Below, in pieces: positions 45,233-55,833 of a stretch of 64,000 bases of DNA. Position numbers and translations under genes: made by a program. Under the pieces are notes generated by a model. The model saw only the letters and a list, made by a program, of their open reading frames with translations. It was not told the origin of the DNA and ran no database searches. How positions within the stretch are numbered: the first letter of the stretch is position 1; the number at the start of each line of letters is the position of its first letter. Origin of the DNA: Onchidella celtica (taxonomy: Eukaryota; Mollusca; Gastropoda; Systellommatophora; Onchidiidae); NCBI GenBank assembly GCA_963931925.1, contig OZ007571.1, forward strand, positions 8,761,444 through 8,825,443, written 5' to 3'.

Positions 45233-45819
45233 CACATGCGAGACACAAAGACTCACTTGGAGAGTTGATAGCCTATATCATGAAAGCATTCCGTTTTCTA
45301 AGCTTGAAAAGGTCCAAGACTAAAATGATAGTATAATTCAAGTGGATGCCTACGTGCGGTCTTGAGGCGTGCAGAAAACCAGCATGTAGGCCTACTTGAC
45401 TTGGGTCTGACCATTATACAGTGTATTATACACAGCCAGCCGTGTACTTTTTCTGTGTTAAAAAAAAAAAAATAAATAAACTGTGGGCTAATTTAAAATT
45501 AGCATTGTCTCATGTCAAATTTAATGATGTATTGTATGCTGCCAATCTGTTTCTTGACGTAAATAAACTTGCATGTACCATATTTACATATTACCCTAAT
45601 GTTATCTTCTATTCAATAAATCAAAGACTGAAATATTTGATCTGTTGTGTTATCAGTTGTGTTGGGGTTTTATGTGAGTTGCGCATGTCATGTATTCCTG
45701 TTTCGTAGGCCTATTGGACAGGGATGGAGAGATGAACAGGCGGGTATAAAGCTGGATGAAACTGCAGTTGATTAGATGGGACAGATAGACAGAGGGACAT
45801 GGTATAATGATAATAGTTG
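45233..45819. other. gene-free stretch
   Basis: No exon or element was recognised. Confidence 0.4.
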
Positions 45820-45886
45820 CCGTAATACATAGCATTTGTAAAGCGCTTCATCCCGTTAACAACCAGACTCTAAGCGCTTTACATAA
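45820..45886. repeat. AGCGC hairpin repeat, copy 2
   Basis: CATAGCATTTGTAAAGCGCTT and, 30 bases on, TCTAAGCGCTTTACATAAG form the same fold-back seen near 915-959 and 63203-63252. A dispersed repeat of unknown class. Confidence 0.55.
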
Positions 45887-46353
45887 GATAATCACTCACA
45901 CAACACACAGTCATACTAAAAAAAAATTAAAAAAAATAAACAGGTTTTAATACTGGACATAAACTTAACAAATGTTTTTAAATATAAAAAAATGATATTT
46001 ATTCACATTTCAAATTTTACATAAAATAAAAAATATTTACACCATATCACAGCAGCTTAACCCTCTTAATAAAGTCTAAACATCAGTGGCCCAATACTCT
46101 CTCTCTCTCTCCTGCCCTGGTGAGACAATTTCAGCTTACCCTTGCCTAATCTTGGCCCCACATGATATTGAAATGGCATGCAGAATTACTGTAACTGATT
46201 ACCGGGAGTTAGGATGAAATTACTTTGAAACTACCCCTGGAGACAGCTACAAGGCTACATAACCAGGTATCACTTTCATTTCCTTGGGTTTTAATCAAAT
46301 AAGATGTTAAAAACTTCAAAGTCTTTTAATCTTTTTCCTGTTCACACTGCAGA
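45887..46353. other. gene-free stretch
   Basis: AT-rich, with no supported feature. Confidence 0.4.
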
Positions 46354-46359
46354 GGGCCA

Positions 46360-46813
46360 CATGGCTCATACAAAGCCTTGAAAACTAATTTTATGGACTT
46401 TTTAAGGACTTCCTAAGGACTCACAGTAAACAAATTATGGACCTTTGTGCCTGTGACCAAGAAATACATGTATCACATGTATGCAGCACTAAAAAGTCAA
46501 GTACCCATGCCCAAGAAATATTACGACTGTACAAATGGTGTGCAGCACTCAATAAAACGGGATGTTTCTGTATCCAGAATTCAAACAAAGTAAATTCACT
46601 CTGAAAAGTTCAGTTATTTCAAAGTAGCCTACCAATTATCCAGTGTGCAACTGGACGATTTGAACCTCAAATGTTTCGATTGAAACACACATTTTAAGGA
46701 CCTTTTAAGGACTTTGACATCATTTTCAAAATTTGAGGACTTTTTGAGTTCTTATTTTTTCTTTTGTGAAAATTAAGGACTTAAAGGACTTTTAAGGACC
46801 TGTGTGAACCCTG
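46360..46813. mobile_element. hAT-type MITE (AAGGAC family), copy 2, with GGGCCA duplication
   Basis: The left tip is CATGGCTCATACA (CAGGG decayed) at 46360 and the right tip is TGTGTGAACCCTG at 46813. GGGCCA flanks both sides exactly (46354-46359 and 46814-46819). The body matches the other two copies, including GACCAAGAAATA and the AAGGAC-rich arms, with about 50 bp extra. A 6-bp duplication is shorter than the usual 8 bp for hAT but is known for some hAT lineages. Confidence 0.85.
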
Positions 46814-46819
46814 GGGCCA

Positions 46820-47430
46820 GCATTTATCAGAAAATACATGTAGAAGGATGTACAAGGGTAGGTCCAAATGTTGAAATGGTTGAAGAGGTTCAGATTGGCC
46901 CTATGAACTTTTTTGCTTATTATCAGTCTGTGGCCTTTTCTGCACAGTATACAGTTGGGGACATAATTAATGAAGCTCTTGACTATGAGTCAGAGTGATT
47001 TCCCCTTCTTGATTGCACAGAACAGTTACATCCTCTTGCTTACCACGAGTGTTTGAAATTTCATGACAGTCAGACATCTTGTCAACAATAGTCAACTTGA
47101 GTTCAATAATGGAAACAGAAACCGCTCAGTCTAAAACAGTAAGAAGATTTCAACTGTGATACAAGAGTGAAGTTTTTAAAATCATCATAGAGCTGTGTGC
47201 GAAGTAGGATTACTGAATACAATACTTGTTGGCATTGGGCATTGGGTCACCATGCAGTTGAGTTTAGAACTTAGTGCATTTGAATAGTATAGGTTATAGG
47301 GGGTGAACAAGGCTAATGTAATCTGGTCTTATCTTTTGTCATTTGCCTGTTCTACAATGTTATTGCTGATATGATAAATTGCAGATGGTACAGGTCCCTA
47401 CATATTTTTCTTATCCGTCTGTCCCTTAGC
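46820..47430. other. unassigned stretch
   Basis: A 60-codon open frame follows the MITE directly (GASIYQKIHVEGCTRVGPN onward to a TGA at 46996) and has coding-like composition, but it is not recognised. It could be the remnant of a gene the MITE inserted into. The block ends with an acceptor, TCTGTCCCTTAG at 47430. Confidence 0.35.
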
Positions 47431-48020
47431 TTCGCAATGAACGGCCTTCCTTGTTTGAACGAATGGCAAGATCATCGTCAGTGGATCCCCCTGTCACGAT
47501 TGCTGCACCAGATCCAGCAGACAACACTGATTCTGAGGAAAGTGACACATGAGAGGACATTTCTTCTAGTCAAGAGGTGGAATCTATTCCTTCTGATGCT
47601 CCAGCCTCAGATAATGAGTATCAACCCCCGACAATCGAGAGCAGTTCTGATGACGAGCCTACTTCTGTGAGTAATGACTCATTCCTTGCGACAAGAAATG
47701 CCCAGGGACTGACAGCCCGAGATTCTACCCAGTGGCTTGACCTCCCTATGAGTAGGGGAACCAAAACACCTCAAAAGAATGTGTTCAGACCACCCGCTAG
47801 ACAATTCAGATGCAAAGCTGACACACCAGGTGAAACTTTTCAATTTTTCATTGACCAAGAGATGGTGTTATCCATTGTGACATACACAAATCTTGAGGGC
47901 TCAAAGAATGAGAATATAGCTGGATAAACACAGACTATGAGGAAATGCGTGCCCTTATAGCTTCCCTTATTGCTCTAGGAACTCTGAACCAGAACTACTT
48001 ATTGGAAGCTTGTGTATGAT
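47431..48020 (+). pseudogene. piggyBac transposase N-terminal exon
   Basis: After the acceptor at 47430 the frame reads LRNERPSLFERMARSSSVDPP and an acidic Ser/Asp stretch with a TGA at 47550-47552. It goes on through DNEYQPPTIESSSDDEP to PGETFQFFIDQEMVLSIVTY, then NLEGSKNENIAG. A frameshift near 47917 leads to NTDYEEMRALIASLIALGTL. The acidic N-terminus and the FF...E...I...TN block are those of piggyBac (DDE_Tnp_1_7) proteins just before the catalytic domain. The catalytic part starts 7.5 kb downstream at 55569, exactly where this stops in protein terms. Confidence 0.75.
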
Positions 48021-48346
48021 AAGACAGTCTGAGACAGGGTACTTTACAGCAGTAGGCTGCAGTGTTGAGTAGGTGCAGCTGTCCTAAGTTGTGACCTTCA
48101 GGCCGCCGGTTAAGTAGTTTACTTAGTCAGCTCGCTGGTTCCTTTTCTCTTTCCACCTAGAGGCTATTCGCGGCCATGTTCTTTGCCCTTTGGTATTGGA
48201 GGTACAGGTGAATTTTTAGAGGCATTAGTTTACTCTTTGTGTTTAATCAGTCTGTCTACTTATCGTTGCAGCGGGGCTGTCCCCACGGAGAGGTAACAAT
48301 TTAAGTAAGCAATTGCGATTAAAGGGAAATATCGTAAGAGATCGAG
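48021..48346. other. possible LTR/leader of the gag remnant
   Basis: No coding signal is present. It precedes the gag-like ORF and may hold remnants of an LTR and leader, but no TG...CA pair, duplication or primer-binding site could be confirmed. Confidence 0.3.
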
Positions 48347-49470
48347 ATGGCCGAAACCGACGCTTCAGTTCCGACTTTAGACAACCAGTCCAGCCGCGCT
48401 CAGCTGGTTATGGTACAAAGTGCCAAGCGGATCAGGCGCTTTGGGGATATGGAAGGGCCGTCGGTAGAGGAGTTTGTTAGAGAAGTTAGGGCCGTGTGGC
48501 GTCTGAGCAACCTCGGTGATGAGGATAAAGTGGACCTTGTACTGGACCACGTGACGAGTGATGCCCGGCTGGAGTTGCACCTCCACCCAGGTGCTGACAC
48601 AGATCTAGAAGTGTTGATCCGAGCGCTCCTAGAGGTTTAAGGGGAAAAGCAAAACTTCAGGGAGCTCCAGACGACATTCTATGGGGTCAAGCAAAGACAC
48701 TGGGAGTCAATTACAGCTTCCTCTCACCGTATACACGGGGTTTTCCAAAAGACGGTAGCGGCACAAAAAAGACAAGGGGTAGTGCCCATGGAGATGACAG
48801 TCTTGAGGGACCAGCTCGTCTCGCAGATCCGGGACAGGCTTGTGCGCCAGGTACTAACAGAAGAGGTCCACAAAACTCCGGACATCTCATTTCTGGCAGT
48901 AAGGGACTGTGCATAGCGGTGGACCGAGAGTGAGCCTGCTACACCCTTTTCGGCGGCCACTGAAGTCATATCACCTGAGAGACGCGAAGTGGAGGCTTTG
49001 GCAGCGGAGAATGCCAAGTTGAGGGCGGAGTTGGAGGTTCAGAAACTCCGATTCGAAGCCGGCCAAGTGAGGGAAGACATTCAACGTGGATCCCGTAAGT
49101 GCTTTGGGTATGGTCAACCGGGGCAGTGTCCGAATAGGAAGCCTAACAGAAAAGGAGGACAACCCCCCCCCCCCCCCCCCACCAAACTCCTTCTGCAGCT
49201 GGGAGTCAGGCTGTAGGGGGGAGGAAACTTGGCTCAACTTAGAAGATGGCATGTGATCGGCCGGAGTGTTCCGTGGTGATAGGAGGCAAGGAGGTAAGAT
49301 GCGTCCTGGACACCTGTTCGCAAGTGTCGGCAATAACAGAACAATGTTTTAATACGCTGTTCAGGGAACACGCCTTAAACGAAGACAGGTGGGTGCGCTT
49401 GACCGCCGCAAATGGCGCGGCCATCCCCTATATAGATCACCTTGTGCTGGATGTCGTGGTGAATAGTTAA
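48347..49470 (+). pseudogene. Gypsy-like gag and aspartic protease remnant
   Basis: ATG at 48347 opens MAETDASVPTLDNQ and a capsid-like helical region (FVREVRAVWRLSNLGDEDKV, LELHLHP) with a TAA at 48638, then more gag and a TAG at 48915. A heptad-like EALAAENAKLRAELEVQ coiled segment follows, then a decayed CCHC knuckle (CFGYGQPGQCPN). A C run near 49165-49180 shifts the frame to a protease-like segment: VIGGKEVRCVLDTCSQVS, where retroviral-type proteases have D-T/S-G, and a stop at 49468. No RT, RNase H or integrase follows: the copy is 3'-truncated. The capsid resembles those of Ty3/Gypsy and Arc/PNMA-type proteins. At least three disablements make it non-functional. Confidence 0.7.
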
Positions 49471-49588
49471 GGGCCAAACTGGGTTTCAACCTTTAGACCT
49501 ACCTGTATCTCAACTCCAACTGTAATGGCTATGGCACAACTAAAAATGCCCAAGATTCAAATCAAGAAGAAATGTTTTCCCTTAAAAT

Positions 49589-50099
49589 GTTGTTACAAGT
49601 ACGTAGCTCCCCCAAGTCTTTTGCACTAGGGGTACGCATCTGAAATGCCTTTTGTGCCCCAGAGCTAGAGAGCTCATCCCGAAAATGTGGAGTCGGCGGT
49701 AATTGGGAGGTCTGGATCCAGCAATAGTGTCTCTTTGGGTTTGATATCGTTGACTTTCAAAATCGATATAATCTTTGTCTTGACTTTCAAGTTTCATTTA
49801 GATGGATTAGTACATGTAATTTGTTTTTGCCCCTACTGATTATAACTGAAACAGAGCATTCTCTTTTAAAATGTTTCGTATACCATCACTTTGAGCGAAT
49901 GCATGTAGTCCTAACAACAGCCTTCATTAATGATTCTTTCAAATTTTCATTTTGTTTTCCTCCTGTTTTCTGGTTGAAAGGGTACGGGGCCGAGTTGGGG
50001 ATTTGACAAGATTTAGGATTGAGGATGAGGAGGGGGTTAGGGATGGGTACGTATACGTACGCGCCCCTAGCACAAAAAACGTGTGGTGCAAGTAACAAC
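49589..50099. mobile_element. palindromic GTACGTA MITE, copy 5, with 220-bp insertion
   Basis: It begins GTTGTTACAAGTACGTAG at 49589 and ends GCAAGTAACAAC at 50099, in the orientation of copies 2 and 3. Between about 49688 and 49908 lies sequence missing from the others. The match stops after AGAGCTCATCC and resumes at TCCTAACAACAGCCTT. The inserted piece has no recognisable ends. Confidence 0.75.
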
Positions 50100-50269
50100 A
50101 TTTATATCTTTAAGGAGCAAAAGAAAAGCTGTTTTAGTCCAGGATGTCTACAACATACCAGAAAATTCCATAAGACAACTCAGATAGTGGTGGGCCATGG
50201 TGTGGAGATGGTTTGGCAGGAAACTCTGGAGGAAGGCGTCAAGTTCAACTGACAATTTCTAGAAAAACA

Positions 50270-50982
50270 CAGAGATTGCTATACTGTAACAGGGGAAAAT
50301 AGCTTCATCACATATGAAATCTCACCAGAGAATTGCAGTTGTGAATTTTGTAAAAGATTTAGGTTAGCCTGCCACCATATATTTTCACAACACAAATCAC
50401 AGATGTGAATGTTTGAATTGGAACGGTTTGAAGTGTCCAGAATTTTAAAAAGAAATGAGCCCACAACATCCGTTCCAACCCCAGTTGGAGAAAACACTAT
50501 TGTTAGAACACCAAGAACTGCATCCACTCAAGAAGAACGGTATAAAATGGCTTCTGCGCTTACCGGTATCAGCAGGTGTAAACACAGATTGCTATGCATA
50601 TAACACTAACAGGGATAAACAGTTCCAGCAATAATACATACAAATTATACACCAGAGAACTGCAGTGTGATTTTTTTTTTTTTCATGATTTAGGTTGCCC
50701 TGCCACCATATATTTTCACAGTTATGCAAATTCCACGATGTGAATATGTTTGATTTAGAACTGTCTGAAAGGTGCAAAATTTTAAAAAGAAATGAGCCCG
50801 CAACATACTTTCCAACCCCACATGGAGAAAACACTATCGTTAGTACCTCAAGGAATGCATCCACTCGAGAAGGACGGAACAGAATTGCTTCAGCGCTTAC
50901 CAGTAGATTGAATGTTGCGATTCGGGTATTAAGTGAAAAGAGATTTACTATAAAAGAATTTCGCAGTGGTAAACTTTTCTAA
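50270..50982 (+). pseudogene. tandem duplicate of a SWIM-type zinc-finger exon
   Basis: Two copies of about 315 bp lie head to tail (50270-50586 and 50587-50905 onward). Copy 1 reads GENSFITYEISPENCSCEFC, then RLACHHIFSQH, then RILKRNEPTTSVPTP. Copy 2 has the same order with RLPCHHIFSQ (after frame breaks) and KILKRNEPATYFPTP. C-x-C...C-x-H is the SWIM finger pattern found in MULE transposases and ZSWIM proteins, where it binds DNA or protein. Copy 2 keeps an open frame to 50980. The copies have diverged by point changes and small indels, so the duplication is old. The parent gene is not identified. Confidence 0.6.
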
Positions 50983-51499
50983 CTCTTATTTCAGAAGACT
51001 GAGACCTGATGGTTGTTGACATGACAGTACCCATTTCCATGACTGACAGAACACAGAAGCACCATAATATATTGTGTCACTCCTTTGGTAAATGAAGACT
51101 TACTTAGCTTGTTCTTATTTGGGCTAAGGTCAAAAGGTGCCCAGAATTTTTAGGGGCATTTCAAACGGCTAGTAAATAATTTCCCCCTAAACTGTAAAAA
51201 ATCACTTAATATAGCTACAATGTTTATCTAAGAGATAACTGTAGATAGCTTTTAGACTAGATCTCCTCAAGTTGGTTTAATCTAGGTGCTGCAAAAAGTA
51301 GCTACGGGGGGGGGGGGTTTATTTCAAACACAAATGATACCTTCTAGTTTCTTCCCAGTACTTTTGTCTGGTTGACAGCCAAGATGGACTGTTAAATAAT
51401 GTTGTCAGATGACAAGGTGCAACAAAGCTGTATGAAATATGCTTGCAGCAGTAAAAGACTTGGTGTCCCTCACGATGTTTGATGTCACACCAAAGATAC

Positions 51500-52320
51500 T
51501 AATGATCTCTGACTTTTCAGACAGCAGGCATAAGTAACAGCCCACTTGTTGAGGAAACATTATGTAGTACAGTAAAGAGAGAATGTGTTGAGAGACAGTG
51601 CAGAGAGTGTGGAGTCAATGAGCTTGTAGCCACTATAAGGGAGAAGATTGGTGACAGAAAGGGTGAAGTCAAAGAGTGGAAGAGGTGGGAAAAAAACCCA
51701 GAAAACTTGATCCTTTGTATGTTATTCTTGATAACTTTGAAAGAGATCTTTTCCATATTAGTAAACATCTGAAAAATGCTCAGTAGCAGAGGCAACAGGG
51801 ACAGAATCTGAGTGTTAATCCTCCCCTTGTACAGGGTGTTTGCACAGTTGATTTTGCAGAAAACTGTGTAAATTTCAAAACGAAGTACAAAGTGCGCATT
51901 GGTGTTATAGACAAGTCACTGTTCACCCTTGTGTATTTTTTTTTACAAATGTCCTGAACCAGACTGTGGCAAGAAGGTAACAGACTATTTGATTTTTGTT
52001 TCAGATGATCTTAAGCATGATCCTTGTTTCACAAAATATGTATTTGATGCTTGCATTAATCATGCCAAAAAAAAAGAGGAATTTTGTGTCTGCAAATCTT
52101 CAGCGATGGTCGCAGCAGTCGGTATAAGAGTAAACTTCCCTTTTTTCACTTGTCTGAACTTCAACTGAAGCATCCATCGGTGAAGATTGCAAGGCATTTC
52201 TTTGGTTCCAACCATGGAAAGTCATTATGTGACTCCTGTGGAGGAACAGTCAAGAACTGTGCAACCCGTGCGGTTGCATCTGAGAATGTCAGCATTCAGA
52301 ATGCTTCAAAGCAGAGGTGA
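51500..52320 (+). pseudogene. unclassified transposase-like remnant (FSDG motif)
   Basis: Frames interrupted by shifts read, in order, a Cys-containing segment (VERQCRECGVNELVATIREK), a Trp-rich piece (KEWKRWEK), TVDFAENCVNFKTKY, VTDYLIFVSDDLKHDPCF, FSDGRSSRYKSKLPFF, and ARHFFGSNHGKSLCDSCGG before a stop at 52320. The string of aspartates (VDFAEN, VSDDL, FSDG) and the HGK..CD block suggest an RNase H-like nuclease found in repetitive invertebrate ORFs. I recall the pattern but cannot name the family. At least three frame breaks make it non-functional. Confidence 0.5.
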
Positions 52321-52366
52321 TGTGTGCTACTCTGCAACAATGGACAAGGCTCTTTTTGGCTAAGGC
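52303..52366 (+). repeat. duplicate of the 3' end of the downstream hAT exon
   Basis: The string from GCTTCAAAGCAGAGGTGA through CTACTCTGCAACAATGG to CTTTTTGGCTAAG is nearly identical to 55269-55332, inside the last hAT exon (LQLQSRGEVGYSATWTRL). It sits at the seam between the FSDG remnant and the MULE. This implies a second hAT copy, now reduced to 60 bp, or a local duplication. Confidence 0.75.
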
Positions 52367-52460
52367 CTCATCTCTAAGTCTCCAGCAGCCGTAACTTCCT
52401 TGCCTCCCAACAACGAAGACCGACCTCAACAGCCTCGCTCCTCTCTTTGAGACTTGCAGC

Positions 52461-54371
52461 ATGCCAGGACTCTCTCTGATTCAGGGCAAGGGGAGCAAAG
52501 CCCTAGCAGTGCATTTGCAGTTGCATTGCACTTTTTGCAGACATTGTGGCACCATCAACTCGGAGACTTACACATCATTGGAGCCATCTTCGCAGGCCTT
52601 CGACGTGAACAAGCGATGTGTTGCCAAGGGTCTGACGACTGTCACGGACTACTCTGGTCTTTGTTGCTTCAGTGAGGGGCTGGGTATGCCGAGCATGTAT
52701 GTGAAGTCATACCAGGCACATGTGAGTGATATCTTTATGAAGTCTATAGGGACTTGGCTAAGCACTTTCTACAGCAGGCCAGGGAGAAGGTGGTGGCCTA
52801 CTACAGCAACGAGCTTGGGGCGCTGCGGGCTGATGGCCAGTTTAGTCATTGCTGTCAGCTTTGATGATACCTGACTAAAGCGTGGACATACTTCGAAACT
52901 TGGCTGCGGCATGGTCATTGAAGACATGACAGGGCTGTTTGTTGACTTCCATGTGATGTCTCTACACTGCCAGGTAATGATTTTGATAATTTAGTTTCAT
53001 GCAAAATTCACAAAATGAATGTCTTTCTGCATGTATCGTATTGCAATTTGCAGTGTGACTGTTTGTCAGCTGTGTGCACGAATGTTCAGGTTGTGACCCA
53101 GAATACTGCATGTGGTATGTTTATTTTCCAGTCTATTTGTATTTTCATTTACACCTTTGTAGGAATATCGCCTGCTCACTATTTCAAACTTCTTTTTATC
53201 CATTTCATTGCAGCTGTGCTCAACGACAGGCTGCAAGCTCAAGGGCAGAAATGAAGCTCTCCATGCAGAATGGCTTCGGGAAGGCCATAAGGCAAAAGGG
53301 CAGTGCACCCAGAATTACTTTAGGTCCTCAGGAGGAATGGAGATGGAAGCAGCCCTGACAATGTGCAGGCGCTCAGAGCAGCACAGTATGAGATACACCA
53401 CACTTGTTGGGGATGGCGACACGAAGACCTTCTTGTCCCTGACCAAGGAGCAGCCCTGTGGTAAGGATGTTGATATCAACAAGGAGGAATGCGTGAATCA
53501 CATATCCAAGTGACTGAAATCTGGCCTGCGTTCCCTGAAGACATCCTTAACAAATACCGGTGAGCAAATTAGGCTTGGTGGGAATGCCAAAGGAAGTTTG
53601 ACAGACAAAAGTGTTTTTATCATTGTACGTGTATATTTGAATTTATATCATTTCTCTACAGATGTACCAGCTGAATGTCATATAGTCACACAAAATTTTA
53701 TCACATAAGTGATAACACATCTTTAATATGGTTTCATAATCTAAGGATAAAATTGATGCCAACGTGAATGCATGTACATGTATCTAACAATGCTTGGGAA
53801 GGTTTGCTATCTTGTATTGTTATTTCTTTTCTGCCTTATTTTATACTTCTCTGGCCAAAATTGGACTTCTGCAGTCCTACTAAATGAAGGCGGTCCCGAC
53901 CTACAACCAGTCGGTGGACAGCATGGCCAAGACAATCTGGGCTGTATTCTACCACTCAGTCTCCACAGACCAGGAACCTCAGCACGATAACTGCCCCACT
54001 GGTTCAGACTCGTGGTGTTGGTTTCAGCGGGAACTTGCAGCGGGCATTAGATCTTCATCGTTGGGAGATAGGCAGCAGTCAACACACCGCAACCCTAAAG
54101 TTGCTGAACATGTCAAAGCTGTCTACACCCGACTCACCAGTCCAGGTCTTTTCAGTCGCTGTCTGCTGGGCAAGACTCAGAACGCCAACGAGTCCCTGCA
54201 CAGCATCGTTTGGTCCCGCTGTCCCAAACATCAGTTCTGTGGAATGGCTACAAGCGGGTTTACATCGCAACTGTCTTCGGAATTGGAGAATTCAATATGG
54301 GATCATCTGCGTCGCAGCAATTTCTACAAGCTGTTGGCACAAGACCTGGGATTATGGCGAGACAGGAAGTG
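52461..54371 (+). pseudogene. MULE (Mutator-like) transposase, three exons
   Basis: Exon 1 (52461-52973) begins MPGLSLIQGKGSKAL, has a small Cys pair (CTFCRHCG), then VIAVSFDDT, TGA (in place of Trp) at 52872-52874, LKRGHTSKLGCG and LFVDFHVMSLHC. This is the DGTW.KRG.TS...G core of Mutator-like proteins with the first catalytic Asp. Donor CAG/GTAATG; intron to CATTGCAG at 53213. Exon 2 (53214-53559) carries NYFRSSGGMEMEAALTM, RYTTLVGDGDTKTF (second Asp) and ECVNHISK, then a TGA at 53511 that is one C-to-T change from Arg. Exon 3 (53875-54368) has DNCPTGSDSWCWFQRE, LLGKTQNANESLHSIVW (catalytic Glu region) and RCPKHQF. Three defects are visible, counting a likely frame change near 52735-52780. 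Confidence 0.75.
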
Positions 54372-54462
54372 AGTAGTCAAGGCAGATGCAGATCAGGAAA
54401 CATCAGCGAAGCGACAGATACCTTTTACTATTTATTTACTTTTTTTGTTTTGTTTTGCCAGA

Positions 54463-55378
54463 TGTCAGGTCATTTTATTCAGCATTATTGGCCTACATAT
54501 TTGACAAGTTTCTGGAACATGCAGAAATTGTAGATCCTGCCCTGAGAGTGAGAATGAAGAAATCCTTTCTGGATCTACATTTTTTTACAAGCAGATTTCC
54601 TTGCCTGGCTTCACAAGAAGAAATAAATACAGCTGAGCTGCAGTTTGCAAAATACCAGGTATGTTTTTTTTTAAGCGAAGCTGACATTTTCTTAGTCTAA
54701 AGCTATAATGATTGTATCATTGTTTTGCGTTGGGTATATATATATATACAAACTTCACCTTGCAGAACAGAACAATTTTTTTTGTCTGTTTGTTGGTTGT
54801 TGTTTTTGTGTATGCTTTCTTATTTGAGATAATTATTATTATCTTGCGATATGGTACACAATCTCCTAGTTGCATGTAATTTTTTATCTCTGATAATATC
54901 CTATTTGCCTCTCCACTATTAGATATCTTTGTGAATTGTTTTCTGGTATGTCTGAATCCAAATTGTGTATTAAAATAAAGAAGGTGCAGAAACGTTAATG
55001 AATTGTTTATATTTATTCCCTCAGATTGATCCCCTTCAAGGTGTCGATATGGAGCAAGTGGATGTGGCATGGGCAGAGATTGCCAGAATAAAAGACAGAG
55101 ATGGAAAAGCTGGTTGTCCAGAGTTAACAAAAATCAAGCAAGGCATATGTTCTTTTCCCCATTCCAATGCTGATGCTGAAAGGATTTTCAGCTCAGTGAG
55201 AAAAAACAAGACTGAAACCAGACCGAATATGTCACGACAACTTCTGTCTGACATCATCATCACCAAACTGCAGCTTCAAAGCAGAGGTGAAGTGGGCTAC
55301 TCTGCAACATGGACAAGGCTCTTTTGGCTAAGACCAAGAAAAAGAGCCAAGAATAACAAGAATATAACTGCACAGTGA
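54463..55378 (+). pseudogene. hAT transposase C-terminal exons (dimerisation domain)
   Basis: Exon A (54463-54658) follows acceptor TTTTGTTTTGCCAG and encodes DVRSFYSALLAYIFDKFLEH to AELQFAKYQ, with donor CAG/GTATGT. Exon B (55025-55378) follows acceptor TTATTCCCTCAG, starts IDPLQGVDMEQVDVAW and contains SFPHSNADAERIFSSVRKN, the signature of the hAT dimerisation domain, then a basic tail and a TGA. The exons join in phase without a stop. Upstream catalytic exons are missing. A direct fusion with the preceding MULE exon would be out of phase. The signature resembles that of the intact element at 56.1-59.0 kb (VPHSNASAERIFSLVRKN), but the sequences are not close copies. Confidence 0.75.
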
Positions 55379-55568
55379 ATTCGTAAGTCTATTTAGTGAA
55401 TTATATTGTATATGTTCGAAAATGGATATTGAAGCCCTTTCCTGCGTGAAAGCATGGAAATGTAAGTACAATTTTATTATTTTTGAATGTCGTTCCTACC
55501 CATTCAGATTTTTTTTTTTACCAGATTCAGATTTTTTTTGGTTCTGATTTAGATTTTGGTTTTCGTAG

Positions 55569-55833
55569 GGTGGCATCTCTGCTATATTGGTCAACTTCTC
55601 TTCGAATTGCAAAAATTGCAGATGTGATGACCAGACGTTTCAAGACCATCAAGCGCTATCTGCATTGCAATTACAATCAAGAAATGGCAAACAATCAAGA
55701 CAAATTGTTCAAAGTGCGGCCTTTCTTGGACGCTGTCACTGACAGATTCAAGGCCACCTTTCCATCTGTAAAACTCTCTGTTGACGAACAAGTCATCCCC
55801 TTCAAAGGTAAAAGAAATCAATTTTCATCGTAA
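55569..55833 (+). pseudogene. piggyBac transposase, start of catalytic domain
   Basis: After an acceptor-like TTTTGGTTTTCGTAG at 55568 the frame reads VASLLYWSTSLRIAKIADVM, RRFKTIKRYLHCNYNQEMAN, DKLFKVRPFLDAV and SVDEQVIPFKGKR. This is the region leading to the first catalytic Asp (SVDE) of piggyBac DDD transposases. It stops at 55831, with a possible donor (AAAG/GTAAAA) at 55807. The rest of the domain was not found downstream. It continues the N-terminal piece at 47431-48020. Confidence 0.75.

Noticed and set aside
48989-49216. Independent coiled-coil gene
   Set aside because: It is in the same frame as the upstream gag-like ORF and leads to a decayed zinc knuckle; it belongs to the gag remnant.
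54361-54480. Fusion gene of MULE exon 3 with the following hAT exon
   Set aside because: The donor after GACAGGAA leaves two bases, while the hAT exon needs one to keep its frame; the fused frame stops within about 15 codons.
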